From positions 1 through 44,913 of the forward strand of contig JAHEKZ010000016.1 of NCBI GenBank assembly GCA_024644435.1: a DNA stretch of 44,913 bases, written 5' to 3'. The stretch's first letter is position 1. Each line of letters opens with the position of its first letter. The notes below the pieces were generated by a model. It saw nothing but the letters and a program-made list of their open reading frames with translations. It did no database searches and had not been told where the DNA came from. Below are positions 1-8,520 of the stretch, piece by piece. This DNA comes from Actinomycetes bacterium (lineage in GTDB: Bacteria > Actinomycetota > Actinomycetes > JAHEKZ01). The translations under genes were made by a program, and so were the position numbers.

Positions 1-873
1 CTGGCGGCGAGCACGTCGACTGAGCTGCCGGGATCGCCCACCGGAAATGCTCAGTACACGCCGGGCCTGGTGTTCGCGCCCTATCCAAGTTCGTACCGCG
101 CCCCGTTCACTTCTGGAGCCGCGCCGCACGACGACACCGTGGTCATCGACTACATCGAGACATGGCTGCTCCGGCACCAGGTGGAGCCGACCCAGATTGC
201 TGCCGTGCTGATCGAGCCGATCGCCGGCGAGCTGGGCGTCTACGCACCGTCACAGGCGTTCTGGGACGGGCTGAACCGTCTGCGCGAGGAGCACGGCTGG
301 CTCTTGATCTGCGACGAGATCCAGTCGGGCATGGGTCGGTCCGGACCGGTCTGGGCCGGTGATCTCTGGGGGCTCGAGCCCGACATGTTGCTGACCGGGA
401 AGGGGCTGGCTGCCGGTGGCCAGGCGATGGCCGCGATCCTCGGCACCGACAAGGTCATGGCCGACTCGCACGTATACACGACCGGGACGTATGTCTGGGA
501 GCCCGCGGGTGTCGCCGCCGCATTGGCCGGACTCGATCTCCTCGACGACGCCATGAGGAATGCGCTGGAGCTGGAGAAGATCGGTCGGGAGATTCTCGGG
601 CCGCTGGTGACCAAATACGAGCAGGTGGGAGACGTCCGTCAGTACGGCGCGTGGGCGGCCGTCGAGTTCGTCCAGGACAAGGCGTCTCAGTCCCCGAACC
701 GGGAGGCGCAGCACGCCTTCAGTCAGGCGGCGCTCATGCGCGGGGTCTTCGCGATCAGCTCTCCAGAGAAGTGGGTCTACCGCATGCAACCGGCGCTCAC
801 CATGCAGCCGGAACTCTTTCGGTGGTCCTGTGAACAGATGGTCGAGGCGGCCGCAGACGTGTTCGCGGACTAG
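1..873 (+). CDS. Class III (PLP-dependent) aminotransferase, C-terminal part
   Basis: The reading frame is open from the first base, so the gene begins outside the window; 290 residues are visible. The fold-type I signature is clear: LLICDEIQSGMGR supplies the Asp that binds the pyridine nitrogen of PLP, and DMLLTGKGLAAGG carries the Lys that forms the internal aldimine. The family transfers amino groups from omega-amino acids, diamines or similar substrates to 2-oxo acids in the cytoplasm. The substrate cannot be read from the sequence. The genes downstream encode an N-acyl-amino-acid deacylase-like enzyme and a sulfatase, so an amino compound released by deacylation is a reasonable guess. 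A full family member has about 400-450 residues, so roughly a third is missing. The family call is firm; the substrate is unknown. Confidence 0.9.
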   Translation: MAASTSTELPGSPTGNAQYTPGLVFAPYPSSYRAPFTSGAAPHDDTVVIDYIETWLLRHQVEPTQIAAVLIEPIAGELGVYAPSQAFWDGLNRLREEHGWLLICDEIQSGMGRSGPVWAGDLWGLEPDMLLTGKGLAAGGQAMAAILGTDKVMADSHVYTTGTYVWEPAGVAAALAGLDLLDDAMRNALELEKIGREILGPLVTKYEQVGDVRQYGAWAAVEFVQDKASQSPNREAQHAFSQAALMRGVFAISSPEKWVYRMQPALTMQPELFRWSCEQMVEAAADVFAD

Positions 874-905
874 CGGGTCACCCAGCTCAGCGGGAGGCCA
901 AGATT

Positions 906-1142
906 TCAGTCTTCGGGCAGCTCAGCAAATGACTTCTTGGTGGCGTTGTACCAGCCGAGTGACTTCTTCGGATGCCTCCATCGGCCCTTCATCTGACGAA
1001 GCGCATCATCATGTGATGCGTCTCCGGCCTTGACTGCATCCTTGAGGTGTTGATCCTGGGCCTTGATGACATCGTCTGCGGTCTCGCCGTGCAGGGCGAG
1101 ATCACAGGGTCCACCTAGATCACGACAGGTCATCGTCTTCAC
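906..1142 (-). CDS. DUF1059-family small protein
   Basis: A 78-residue protein beginning VKTMTCRDLGGPCD, matching the start typical of DUF1059 proteins (short, acidic, of unknown function, with a CRDLGG-x-CD core). I chose GTG at 1142 because GGAAGG lies about 8 nt upstream; ATG at 1133 is the alternative, and the longer readings to 1157 and 1247 have no ribosome site and would run into the divergent gene. The C-terminal half (RHPKKSLGWYNATKKSF) is basic and not part of the usual short domain. It is convergent with the aminotransferase gene and divergent from the 1227 gene. No function can be assigned. Confidence 0.75.
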   Translation of the reverse strand: MKTMTCRDLGGPCDLALHGETADDVIKAQDQHLKDAVKAGDASHDDALRQMKGRWRHPKKSLGWYNATKKSFAELPED

Positions 1143-1214
1143 TGAGCGTCCTTCCATCGAACGGGCCAAGACAACATACCGGGCATCGGAGGGCTGAGGC
1201 GTCGCGCTGATCGT

Positions 1215-1220
1215 TATGGT
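1215..1220 (+). promoter_or_regulatory. Likely -10 element of a leaderless promoter (TATGGT)
   Basis: TATGGT ends 6 nt before the GTG start at 1227 and there is no Shine-Dalgarno sequence. With usual sigma-70 spacing, transcription would begin at or next to the start codon. No convincing -35 is visible. Confidence 0.45.
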
Positions 1221-1226
1221 CTGAGC

Positions 1227-2216
1227 GTGGACGGTGCAACCCTGCATGCGTGGCTGCTCGACTCTGACCCGGCGTTGCGCTGGCAGGTCGAACGCGATCT
1301 TGGGGGAGAACCGGCGGCCGTCTGGGAGGCGACGCGGGGAAAGGTTGCCACCGAGGGTTTCGGAGCGCGCCTCCTCGCGCTACAGGACCCGGATGGTCAG
1401 TGGGCCGGCGGGGCGTTCTTTCCCGCGGACTTCGATTTCGACGGACCAGAGGCGGCAGATGGTGCCGGGCAGCCGTGGACGGCGACGACCTGGACACTCA
1501 ACTCCCTGCGCGAGTGGGGACTGGACGGATCCGCTCTCCGTGAGCGCCGTACAGCCGAGCTCCTGGAGGAGAACAGCCGCTGGGAGTATGACGATCTTCC
1601 CTATTGGGGTGGTGAGGTCGACTGCTGCATCAACTCCTGGACTGTCTCGAATGGTCTATGGCTCGGCGCAGACATCTCGGGCATCGTCGACTGGTTCCTG
1701 GAGCATCGACTGCCTGATGGCGGGTGGAACTGCGAGTGGGTGGAGGGCTCGACGCGCTCGTCCTTCCACTCAACGCTCAACTCTCTCAAAGGGCTGCTGG
1801 ACTTCGACATCTCTACCGGAGGTACCTCGGCGACGCAGGCCGCTCGACGTTCGGGTGAGGAATACCTCTTGGAGCGGGGGCTCTACCGCCGCCTCTCCAC
1901 CGGTGAGCCTGTCGCCCCGTGGGTGGACCGGTTGGCCTACCCGTTCCGCTCCTTCTACAGCGTGCTGAACGCGGTGGAGTACTTCCGGCAGACGTCCCTG
2001 TTCGAAGGCGCGACTCCGGACCCGCGAATGGCGGATGCAATCGCGCTGATCCGCGGTCAACGACAACCCGATGGCACCTGGCTGCAGGCACGTCGACACC
2101 CTGGGAGGACCTGGTTCGAGGTCGATGTGCCAGCGGGGGAACCTTCAAAGTGGCTGACCCTGTTCGGAACACGAGTACTCGCTTGGTGGGACGAGCAGAC
2201 GTCGTCAGTAGCCTGA
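1227..2216 (+). CDS. Prenyltransferase/squalene-cyclase-fold (alpha-alpha toroid) protein
   Basis: This 329-residue protein is built from alpha-hairpin repeats. Three DG-x-W turns recur at about residues 56-59 (DGQW), 164-167 (DGGW) and 282-285 (DGTW), like the QW motifs of squalene cyclases and prenyltransferase repeats. It lacks the DxDD proton-donor motif of true squalene-hopene cyclases and is half their length, so cyclase activity is unlikely; short proteins of this kind are usually annotated only by fold. No signal peptide or membrane segment is visible. Its stop lies 4 nt before the start of the amidohydrolase gene, so the two are probably translationally coupled and act in one process. 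The start is GTG, probably on a leaderless transcript. The fold call is fairly secure; the function is unknown. Confidence 0.75.
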   Translation: MDGATLHAWLLDSDPALRWQVERDLGGEPAAVWEATRGKVATEGFGARLLALQDPDGQWAGGAFFPADFDFDGPEAADGAGQPWTATTWTLNSLREWGLDGSALRERRTAELLEENSRWEYDDLPYWGGEVDCCINSWTVSNGLWLGADISGIVDWFLEHRLPDGGWNCEWVEGSTRSSFHSTLNSLKGLLDFDISTGGTSATQAARRSGEEYLLERGLYRRLSTGEPVAPWVDRLAYPFRSFYSVLNAVEYFRQTSLFEGATPDPRMADAIALIRGQRQPDGTWLQARRHPGRTWFEVDVPAGEPSKWLTLFGTRVLAWWDEQTSSVA

Positions 2217-2220
2217 TCGC

Positions 2221-3711
2221 ATGGCGGGATCAGCGGACGTCCACGATGTGGTTGTACGTGGCGCGCGCACGATCGACCCGGAGACCGGGCTCGACGCGGT
2301 CTGTGATGTCGCGGTCGATGGGGGCATCATCGCTGTGGTGGCCGAAGGCGGTGATGACACTTTTCGGGGTACTGCCGAGGTCGAGGCATCCGGGTACGTG
2401 CTGGCTCCCGGCTTCATCGACCTGCACAGTCACTGCCGCGACTACGCGTCTCGGGCTCTGCAGGTCTGTGACGGAGTGACGACCGCACTCGAGCTCGAGG
2501 GCGGCGAGATCGACGTGGCGGACGCCTATCTGAAGACAGCGGCTGAGGGGAGTCCCAACCACTACGGCTTCTCTGCTTCGTGGGCCGTGGTTCGCATGGC
2601 CGTCTGCGGACTCGACGTTCGTTCCAGGACCGATGCCTTCATGGACTTCATCGGCGACCCCGGATGGCACCGGGCGCTGACGCGCGACCAGACCAAGCAG
2701 TTACTGGACGGCATGCGGCGAGAGCTGGCTGATGGAGCCTTGGGCGTCGGAGTTCTGCTCGGCTACTGCCAAGAGGCATCGGCGGCCGAGTACCTGTCCG
2801 TCGCGCGGCTCGCCGCCGAGCAGGGCACGGCGACATTCACGCACGTCCGTGAGCTGGCGCGTCCCGACAGCGGTCTCTTCGGGGCGGCGGAGGTGGTGAC
2901 CGCGGCGCTTGCAACCGGCGCTCATATGCACATCTGCCACGTCAACAGCACCTCCACTCGCAACATCGACCACGTCAACGAGCTGGTCGGACGCGGACAG
3001 GACCAAGGCCTGGCGGTCACGACCGAGGCGTACCCCTACGGGGCAGGCTGCACCGGCATCGGGGCGGAGTTCCTCGCGCCTGAGGCATTGGCGTATCAGG
3101 GCCTGGATCCGACGGACATCCGGTACCTGCCGACGGGTGAGCGTGTGTCGTCCGTCGAGCGGCTGGACCAGCTTCGGGCATCCGACCCAGGTGGCATCGC
3201 TGTCATCGACTTCCTCCGCGAGAGCGATCCGGACGACCTCGGCTACCTCATGCGGGCATTCCTCACCCCGGGAACGGCAGTGGCGTCCGACGCTATGCCG
3301 CTCGTGCCCGCGAGCGGTGACATGACCGAGCCGATCCCGTGGCCGATACCCCCGGGCGTCCTGACCCATCCACGCACGGCCGGCACCTTCAGCAGGGTCC
3401 TGCGCTGGTACGTGCGTGAGCTCGGGTTGCTGGACCTGCCGGAGGCGATTCGGCGGTGCACCTTGGTGCCGGCCGACATCCTGCGCGACGTCGCGCCAGG
3501 AATGGCCCGCAAGGGACGGATCCAGGTGGGCGCGGATGCCGATCTGGTGGTCTTCGATCCACATACGATCACTGATCGGGCGACGTACGACGAGCCCACC
3601 CTGACGTCTGCCGGAATCCACCACGTCTTCGTCTCGGGTGTGCCTGTGGTGCGTGGCGGCACCCTTCTCTCGGACACCCGCCCCGGTCAGCCGGTGCGGG
3701 GGACGGCGTAG
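2221..3711 (+). CDS. N-acyl-D-amino-acid deacylase-like amidohydrolase
   Basis: A 496-residue metal-dependent hydrolase of the amidohydrolase superfamily. GFIDLHSHCRD (HxH at about residues 69-71) gives the first metal ligands, HICHVNSTSTR supplies a later His, and the ASDAMPL segment supplies the Asp expected at the end of the barrel. The stretch GVTTALELEGG resembles the D-aminoacylase / N-acyl-D-glutamate deacylase branch, where a metal-bridging Cys or Glu sits at this place. The terminal segment ADLVVFDPHTI is the usual small beta domain. Such enzymes release D-amino acids from N-acyl precursors; the specificity here is inferred from resemblance only. A dihydroorotase- or hydantoinase-like substrate is the alternative. 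There is no ribosome site in front, consistent with coupling to the gene 4 nt upstream. Confidence 0.8.
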   Translation: MAGSADVHDVVVRGARTIDPETGLDAVCDVAVDGGIIAVVAEGGDDTFRGTAEVEASGYVLAPGFIDLHSHCRDYASRALQVCDGVTTALELEGGEIDVADAYLKTAAEGSPNHYGFSASWAVVRMAVCGLDVRSRTDAFMDFIGDPGWHRALTRDQTKQLLDGMRRELADGALGVGVLLGYCQEASAAEYLSVARLAAEQGTATFTHVRELARPDSGLFGAAEVVTAALATGAHMHICHVNSTSTRNIDHVNELVGRGQDQGLAVTTEAYPYGAGCTGIGAEFLAPEALAYQGLDPTDIRYLPTGERVSSVERLDQLRASDPGGIAVIDFLRESDPDDLGYLMRAFLTPGTAVASDAMPLVPASGDMTEPIPWPIPPGVLTHPRTAGTFSRVLRWYVRELGLLDLPEAIRRCTLVPADILRDVAPGMARKGRIQVGADADLVVFDPHTITDRATYDEPTLTSAGIHHVFVSGVPVVRGGTLLSDTRPGQPVRGTA

Positions 3712-3735
3712 GGAGTGGACAACAGGCGATGCCTA

Positions 3736-3778
3736 CGACCGGGCGAGTCGTCCCGTCGGGAGGTAGACGTGGGCTACC
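3736..3778 (+). other. Two small inverted repeats between amidohydrolase and sulfatase genes
   Basis: The 130-base gap holds an imperfect hairpin (CGACCGGG, 8-nt loop, CCCGTCG; 3736-3758) and a second 5-bp one (GGTAG, 7-nt loop, CTACC; 3762-3778). Neither is followed by a T run. They could form a weak terminator or part of the sulfatase leader; the evidence is only the pairing itself. Confidence 0.25.
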
Positions 3779-3841
3779 CGGCAGAGCACGATGGGGAAGG
3801 GCGGTCATGTGTCCGCCTTCTGCAGAGAAGGAGTGAACCGG

Positions 3842-6193
3842 GTGCCGAAGTTCGCGGGGAAGATTGAAGTAGATATCCGAGACTCCGAGCCTGACTGGGC
3901 CCCGTTTCTGGCACCGCAAGCCAAGGCGGGAGCTCCCAACGTTCTGATGATCGCGTGGGACGACGTCGGGTACGGCACGATGGAGTGCTACGGCGGCCCG
4001 GTCAAGACGCCCACGATGAACCGGATAGCCGACATGGGAGTCCGGTTCTCGAACTTCCACACGACTGCCCTGTGCTCACCGACGCGGGCATCCCTGCTGA
4101 CCGGACGGAACGCCACCACGAACGGAATGGCGACGATCGCCGAGTTCGCCTCCGGTTTCCCAGGGATCTCCACGCGCATCCCGTTCGAGAGCGGTTTCAT
4201 CTCCGAGGTCTTGCTGGAGAAGGGCTACAACACCTACTGCATCGGCAAGTGGCACCTCACCCCTGGTGAAGAGTGCAATCTCGCCGCCTACAAGGGGAGG
4301 TGGCCACTCGGACGCGGGTTCGAGCGCTTCTACGGCTGGCTCGGCGGTGAGACGAACTCGTACTACCCCGACCTCGTGCACGACAACCATCCGATCGAAC
4401 CCCCGGCGCGCCCCGAGGACGGTTACCACCTCGCCGATGACATCTCGGACCGCGCCATTGAATTCATCCGCGATGCCAAGGTGATCGACCCCGACAAGCC
4501 GTTCTTCATGTACTTCGCCCCACAGGCAGGTCATGCTCCGCACCTGGTGCCCACAGAGTGGGCCGACAAGTACAAGGGAACGTTCGACGAAGGCTACGAG
4601 GCGATCCGCCCGCAGATCCTCGCGCGGCAGAAGGAGCTGGGACTTCTTCCGGACGACACCGAGCTCTCGGGCATCAACCCCCATGGAGAGCCCGAGCGGC
4701 ACGGCCCCGACGGGCAGGCCTGGCCGATGCTCGACACGGTACGTCCGTGGGCGACGCTGACCCAGGACGAACGGACCATGTTCACGCGGATGGCGGAGGT
4801 CTACGCGGGATACATCTCGTACTACGACGACCGGCTCGGCAGGGTGATCAGCTACCTCGAGGAGTCGGGGCAACTCGACAACACCATCATCGTCGTGATT
4901 TCCGACAACGGTGCCAGCGGCGAGGGTGGCCCCAACGGATCGTTCAACGAATGGCGGTTCTTCAACGGGGTCCCGGATACCGCTGAGACGACGATGCCGC
5001 ACCTGCACGAGCTCGGGACACCGAAGTCGAACAACCACTACAACACCGGCTGGGCCTGGGCATTCGACACGCCTTTCCCCTACTGGAAGCGCTGGGCCGG
5101 CTACGAGGGCGGCACGGCAGACATGTGCATGATTGCCTGGCCCGGGCGGATCACAGCACGGGCAGAGATTCGCGAGCAGTACGTCCACGCCGTGGACGTC
5201 GTTCCGACCCTCTACGAACTGCTCGACATCGAGCCGCCTGAGACGCTCAAGGGCTACCAGCAGTTCCCGATCGAGGGCGAGAGCTTTGCCTCAGCCATCA
5301 CTGCTGCCGATACACCCGCAAAATCTACCCAGTTCTACGCGATGCTCGGTCAGCGGTCGATCTACCACGAGGGATGGCTGGCGTGCACCGTCCACCCACC
5401 GCTCAGCAGCTGGGGGAACTTCGAGAAGGACGAGTGGGAGCTCTACCACCTCGAGACCGACCGGGCTCAGGCCACGAATTTGGCCGCCAGCGAGCCCGCA
5501 CGTCTGGAAGCGATGAAAGCGTTGTGGTTCTACAACGCCGGACTGTACAACGGCCTTCCACTTGATGACCGGTCCGCGATCGAGCAGGTCCTGGCGGAAC
5601 GACCGCGTGCCGCGGAGCCCAGGGACCAGTACATCTTCTACCCGAACTGCGCGGACGTTCCCGAGTCGGCCGGTCCCACGATGCCGGGACGGTCGTACAC
5701 AATCGCCGCCGGTGTGCGGATCGATACGACGAAGGCGCAGGGTGTGCTGTGGGCGGCCGGGGGTGTCCCTGGGGGACACAGCCTCTACATCAAGGGTGGC
5801 CGGCTCAGGTACACCTACAACTGGGTGGGCACTCACCTTCAGGACGTCGTGGCCGAAGCTGACATCTCGCCGGGAGCACATGTTCTCGCCGCGGAGTTCG
5901 CCGTGACCGGTAAGTCAGAAGATCCCATGATGCCGGGGGCCAAGGGCCTCTTGACCCTCTATGTCGATGACGTCGCGGTCGGCAGCGGTGAGATCGTCAC
6001 CCAACCCGGATACTTCTGCCTTACCGGCGACGGGATCTGCGTCGGTCGCGACAGCGCATCGGCCGTGACTCCTGAATATGACGCACCGTTCGAGTTCACT
6101 GGGGGAGAGATCGACAAGGTGATCGTTGACATGTCCGGTGAACACTACGTCGACCACGAGGCCCAAGTGCGCGGGTGGTTCCTCCTTGACTGA
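3842..6193 (+). CDS. Cys-type arylsulfatase (cytoplasmic type, large)
   Basis: A 783-residue sulfatase that hydrolyses sulfate esters. LCSPTRASLLTGR (Cys78, Pro80, Arg82) is the C-x-P-x-R signature whose Cys is oxidised to formylglycine, the catalytic nucleophile. WDDVGYG at residues 39-45 gives the first metal ligands, and GKWHL and ISDNG supply further active-site residues. I start it at GTG 3842 because AGAAGGAG lies 8 nt upstream and the protein then begins VPKFAGKIEVDIRDSEPDW, like other large bacterial arylsulfatases; GTG 3833 and ATG 3791 lack this. No signal peptide is visible. A C-terminal beta-rich domain follows the catalytic part from about residue 600. The maturase gene starts 10 nt after the stop. 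The natural substrate is unknown. Confidence 0.92.
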   Translation: MPKFAGKIEVDIRDSEPDWAPFLAPQAKAGAPNVLMIAWDDVGYGTMECYGGPVKTPTMNRIADMGVRFSNFHTTALCSPTRASLLTGRNATTNGMATIAEFASGFPGISTRIPFESGFISEVLLEKGYNTYCIGKWHLTPGEECNLAAYKGRWPLGRGFERFYGWLGGETNSYYPDLVHDNHPIEPPARPEDGYHLADDISDRAIEFIRDAKVIDPDKPFFMYFAPQAGHAPHLVPTEWADKYKGTFDEGYEAIRPQILARQKELGLLPDDTELSGINPHGEPERHGPDGQAWPMLDTVRPWATLTQDERTMFTRMAEVYAGYISYYDDRLGRVISYLEESGQLDNTIIVVISDNGASGEGGPNGSFNEWRFFNGVPDTAETTMPHLHELGTPKSNNHYNTGWAWAFDTPFPYWKRWAGYEGGTADMCMIAWPGRITARAEIREQYVHAVDVVPTLYELLDIEPPETLKGYQQFPIEGESFASAITAADTPAKSTQFYAMLGQRSIYHEGWLACTVHPPLSSWGNFEKDEWELYHLETDRAQATNLAASEPARLEAMKALWFYNAGLYNGLPLDDRSAIEQVLAERPRAAEPRDQYIFYPNCADVPESAGPTMPGRSYTIAAGVRIDTTKAQGVLWAAGGVPGGHSLYIKGGRLRYTYNWVGTHLQDVVAEADISPGAHVLAAEFAVTGKSEDPMMPGAKGLLTLYVDDVAVGSGEIVTQPGYFCLTGDGICVGRDSASAVTPEYDAPFEFTGGEIDKVIVDMSGEHYVDHEAQVRGWFLLD

Positions 6194-6202
6194 GGTGCCG
6201 CT

Positions 6203-7546
6203 GTGACCTCGTCGGTGGCGGCTCGGGTATTCCATGTGATGTCCAAGCCCACTGGGGCGATCTGCAACCTCGACTGCGAGTACTGCTTCTTCCTGTCGAA
6301 GGAGGAGCTGTACCCGGGCAGCGGGTTCCGGATGGACGAAGAGGTGCACGAGGCCTACATCAGCCAATTGCTCGCTGCCCAGCGATGGGCTGACGAGATC
6401 GTTGTGGCATTCCAGGGCGGCGAACCGACGCTGATGGGCCTGGACTTCTTCCGCCGCACGATCGAACTCGAAAGGCGGTTTGCTGCGAGGGGTCAACTGG
6501 TCCTCAACACGGTTCAGACCAATGCCACGTTGATCGATGACGAGTGGGCGACGTTTTTCAAAGAGCACGACTTTCTCGTCGGTGTCTCGATCGATGGCCC
6601 TCGTGAGATGCACGATGCCTTCCGCGTCGACAAGGGTGGCAAGCCGACTTTCGACCGTGTTGTCACCGGTATCGAGACGCTGCGTCGCCACGAGGTCGAG
6701 TGGAATGCCCTGACCACGATCAACGCGGCCAACCAGGATCACGGGCGTGAGGTCTACACGTTCCTGCGTGACGAGCTCGGAGCCACGTTCGTCCAGCTCA
6801 TTCCGATCGTCGAGCGGGTCACCCCTGAGCTCTTGCCCCTCGCCGAGTCTGGCTGGGGAAGCCGTCGCGGAGAGCGTCCCCTCTACCGCCAGCACGGCGA
6901 CCAGGTGACACACCGCACGGTGGGCGCCGAGCAGTTCGGCCGCTTCATGATCGACATCTTCGAGGAGTGGGCTCGCCGCGATGTGAGCGACGTCTTCGTG
7001 CAGATGTTCGACACCGCCCTCGCACATTGGCTGGGCATGGAACAGGCGGGGATGTGCGTCCATGCCCGAACGTGTGGAGACGCCGTGGCTCTGGAGCACA
7101 ACGGTGATCTCTACTCATGCGACCACTACGTCGAGCCGGAGTACCTGCTGGGCAACATCACCGAGGGTAAGACGCTGCTTCAGCTAGTCGACTCACCACA
7201 GCAACGGGCGTTCGGGCAGGACAAGCTTGACTCCCTCACCTCGTACTGCCGCTCCTGCGACGTGAGGTTCGCCTGCAACGGCGGGTGCCCGAAGGACCGC
7301 TTCATCAGTACGCCCGACGGTCAGCCTGGCCTGCACTACCTCTGCGCCGGCTACCAGTCCTTCTTCCGGCACATCGACCAGCCGATGAAGGTGATGGCAG
7401 GGCTGCTGCGCAGGGGACAGGACGCCACCGGGCTCCGCGACTGGTACGCAAGAACCGATGTCAAACGTGCGCCTGACGACCCCTGCAGCTGCGGGCGGGA
7501 CGCCCCCTGGGGCTCGTGCCATGGAGCGCCAGCCACTACGGCGTGA
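6203..7546 (+). CDS. Radical SAM sulfatase-maturating enzyme (anSME type) with SEC-C-like tail
   Basis: This 447-residue enzyme installs formylglycine in sulfatases without oxygen, using S-adenosylmethionine. The radical SAM cluster ligands are Cys21, Cys25 and Cys28 (CNLDCEYC), and FQGGEPT is the SAM-binding turn. A SPASM domain follows: CGDAVALEHNGDLYSCD, then CRSCDVRFACNGGC, the ligands of two auxiliary [4Fe-4S] clusters. The Asp right after Cys in YSCD fits the proposed catalytic base of characterised anSMEs. The C-terminus, DPCSCGRDAPWGSCHG, has exactly the CxC-x8-CH spacing of a SEC-C zinc motif. It follows the sulfatase by 10 nt on the same strand, so that sulfatase is the obvious substrate. 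The last 11 bases overlap the convergent gene. Confidence 0.92.
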   Translation: MTSSVAARVFHVMSKPTGAICNLDCEYCFFLSKEELYPGSGFRMDEEVHEAYISQLLAAQRWADEIVVAFQGGEPTLMGLDFFRRTIELERRFAARGQLVLNTVQTNATLIDDEWATFFKEHDFLVGVSIDGPREMHDAFRVDKGGKPTFDRVVTGIETLRRHEVEWNALTTINAANQDHGREVYTFLRDELGATFVQLIPIVERVTPELLPLAESGWGSRRGERPLYRQHGDQVTHRTVGAEQFGRFMIDIFEEWARRDVSDVFVQMFDTALAHWLGMEQAGMCVHARTCGDAVALEHNGDLYSCDHYVEPEYLLGNITEGKTLLQLVDSPQQRAFGQDKLDSLTSYCRSCDVRFACNGGCPKDRFISTPDGQPGLHYLCAGYQSFFRHIDQPMKVMAGLLRRGQDATGLRDWYARTDVKRAPDDPCSCGRDAPWGSCHGAPATTA

Positions 7547-8471
7547 GTACGACCTTTCCGCCAGCTTCACCTGAGTCGACCAGCCGGTGTGCCTCGAGGG
7601 CCTCGGCGAGGGGCAGCACCCGGGTGACGTGAGTCTTGAGGCGTCCGGAGGCGAAGAGCTCAGCCAGGTGTCGGACGCGGTCGCCGTTGTCGCGGATCAA
7701 GATCCCGTGGAACGACTGGTTGGCATCGATCATCTGGTCGACGTCGAGCTCTGGTCCGGCGATCGCCGCGATCACGCCTTCATCGCGAAGGTACGGCTGA
7801 GCCTGGCCGGTGAGCGGCCCCCCGACGAGGTCGGCGATCGAGTCGAACGAGCCACCGGCTGCATCCTTAGCCCGGGCGATGGCGTCGGCAGACCGGTAGT
7901 CGATGCAGGCGGCAGCACCGTGCTGGCGCATCACGTCGTGGCTGCGCTCCTGCCCGAGGGCGATGACGCGGATACCGGCGGCGGCCGCGAGCTGGAGCAG
8001 AAAGAGTCCGACGCCGCCGCTGGCGCCGACGACCAGCATGGTGGCGCCGGCGGGCTCGAGCTTCTGCAGCACCTCCCATGCCGTTCCGGCGGCGAGGGGC
8101 ACCGAGGAGGCCGCCACCAGGTCGGCATCGTCGGGGAGGGGTGCCATCAGCTGCTCGTCGACAATGGCGTACTCGGCGTAGCCGCCCTGCCCGAGGGGGA
8201 AGGCCGTCATCGCCATCACCTTGTGTCCAACCACGTAGTCGCGGTACCCCGTGCCGAACGTGTCGATGACGCCCGCGATGTCGTAGCCGAGGATGCACCC
8301 TGGAGAAAGGCCGGCCCACGACCGATCCTTGGCGTTGTACGTGTCGACCGGGTTGATGCCAGCAGCTGCGACCTTGATGCGAACCTGCCCTGGCCCGGGC
8401 TCAGGTGTCGGCACGTCTCGAAGGACGAATCGAGGGGGGTCGCCGAACTCCTCAACGATCACTGCCTGCAT
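7536..8471 (-). CDS. Quinone oxidoreductase-like medium-chain dehydrogenase/reductase
   Basis: A 311-residue zinc-independent MDR protein. The N-terminal GroES-like domain includes PGPGQVRIKVAAAGINPVD, and the Rossmann domain carries the nucleotide-binding stretch LVVGASGGVG near residue 150. The Cys/His ligands of zinc alcohol dehydrogenases are absent, which points to the NADPH:quinone reductase / enoyl reductase branch. I start at ATG 8471 because AGGAAGAGG lies about 6 nt upstream and the protein begins MQAVIVEEFGDP, typical of the family; the longer frame to 8525 runs into the antiporter gene. It follows the antiporter gene by 37 bases on the same strand, and a 15-bp palindrome (8506-8520) lies in that junction. 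The substrate is unknown. Confidence 0.85.
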   Translation of the reverse strand: MQAVIVEEFGDPPRFVLRDVPTPEPGPGQVRIKVAAAGINPVDTYNAKDRSWAGLSPGCILGYDIAGVIDTFGTGYRDYVVGHKVMAMTAFPLGQGGYAEYAIVDEQLMAPLPDDADLVAASSVPLAAGTAWEVLQKLEPAGATMLVVGASGGVGLFLLQLAAAAGIRVIALGQERSHDVMRQHGAAACIDYRSADAIARAKDAAGGSFDSIADLVGGPLTGQAQPYLRDEGVIAAIAGPELDVDQMIDANQSFHGILIRDNGDRVRHLAELFASGRLKTHVTRVLPLAEALEAHRLVDSGEAGGKVVLTP

Positions 8472-8505
8472 GGCGCCTCTTCCTGGTGGCGGGTTTGTCT
8501 GACCG

Positions 8506-8520
8506 GAGTCACGGTGACTC
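8506..8520. repeat. 15-bp perfect palindrome GAGTCAC-G-GTGACTC
   Basis: Seven-base arms around a single central G, overlapping the stop codon of the antiporter gene and 35 bases before the start of the quinone-oxidoreductase gene. It could be an operator for the downstream gene or fold as RNA. No matching regulator is next to it. Confidence 0.4.
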
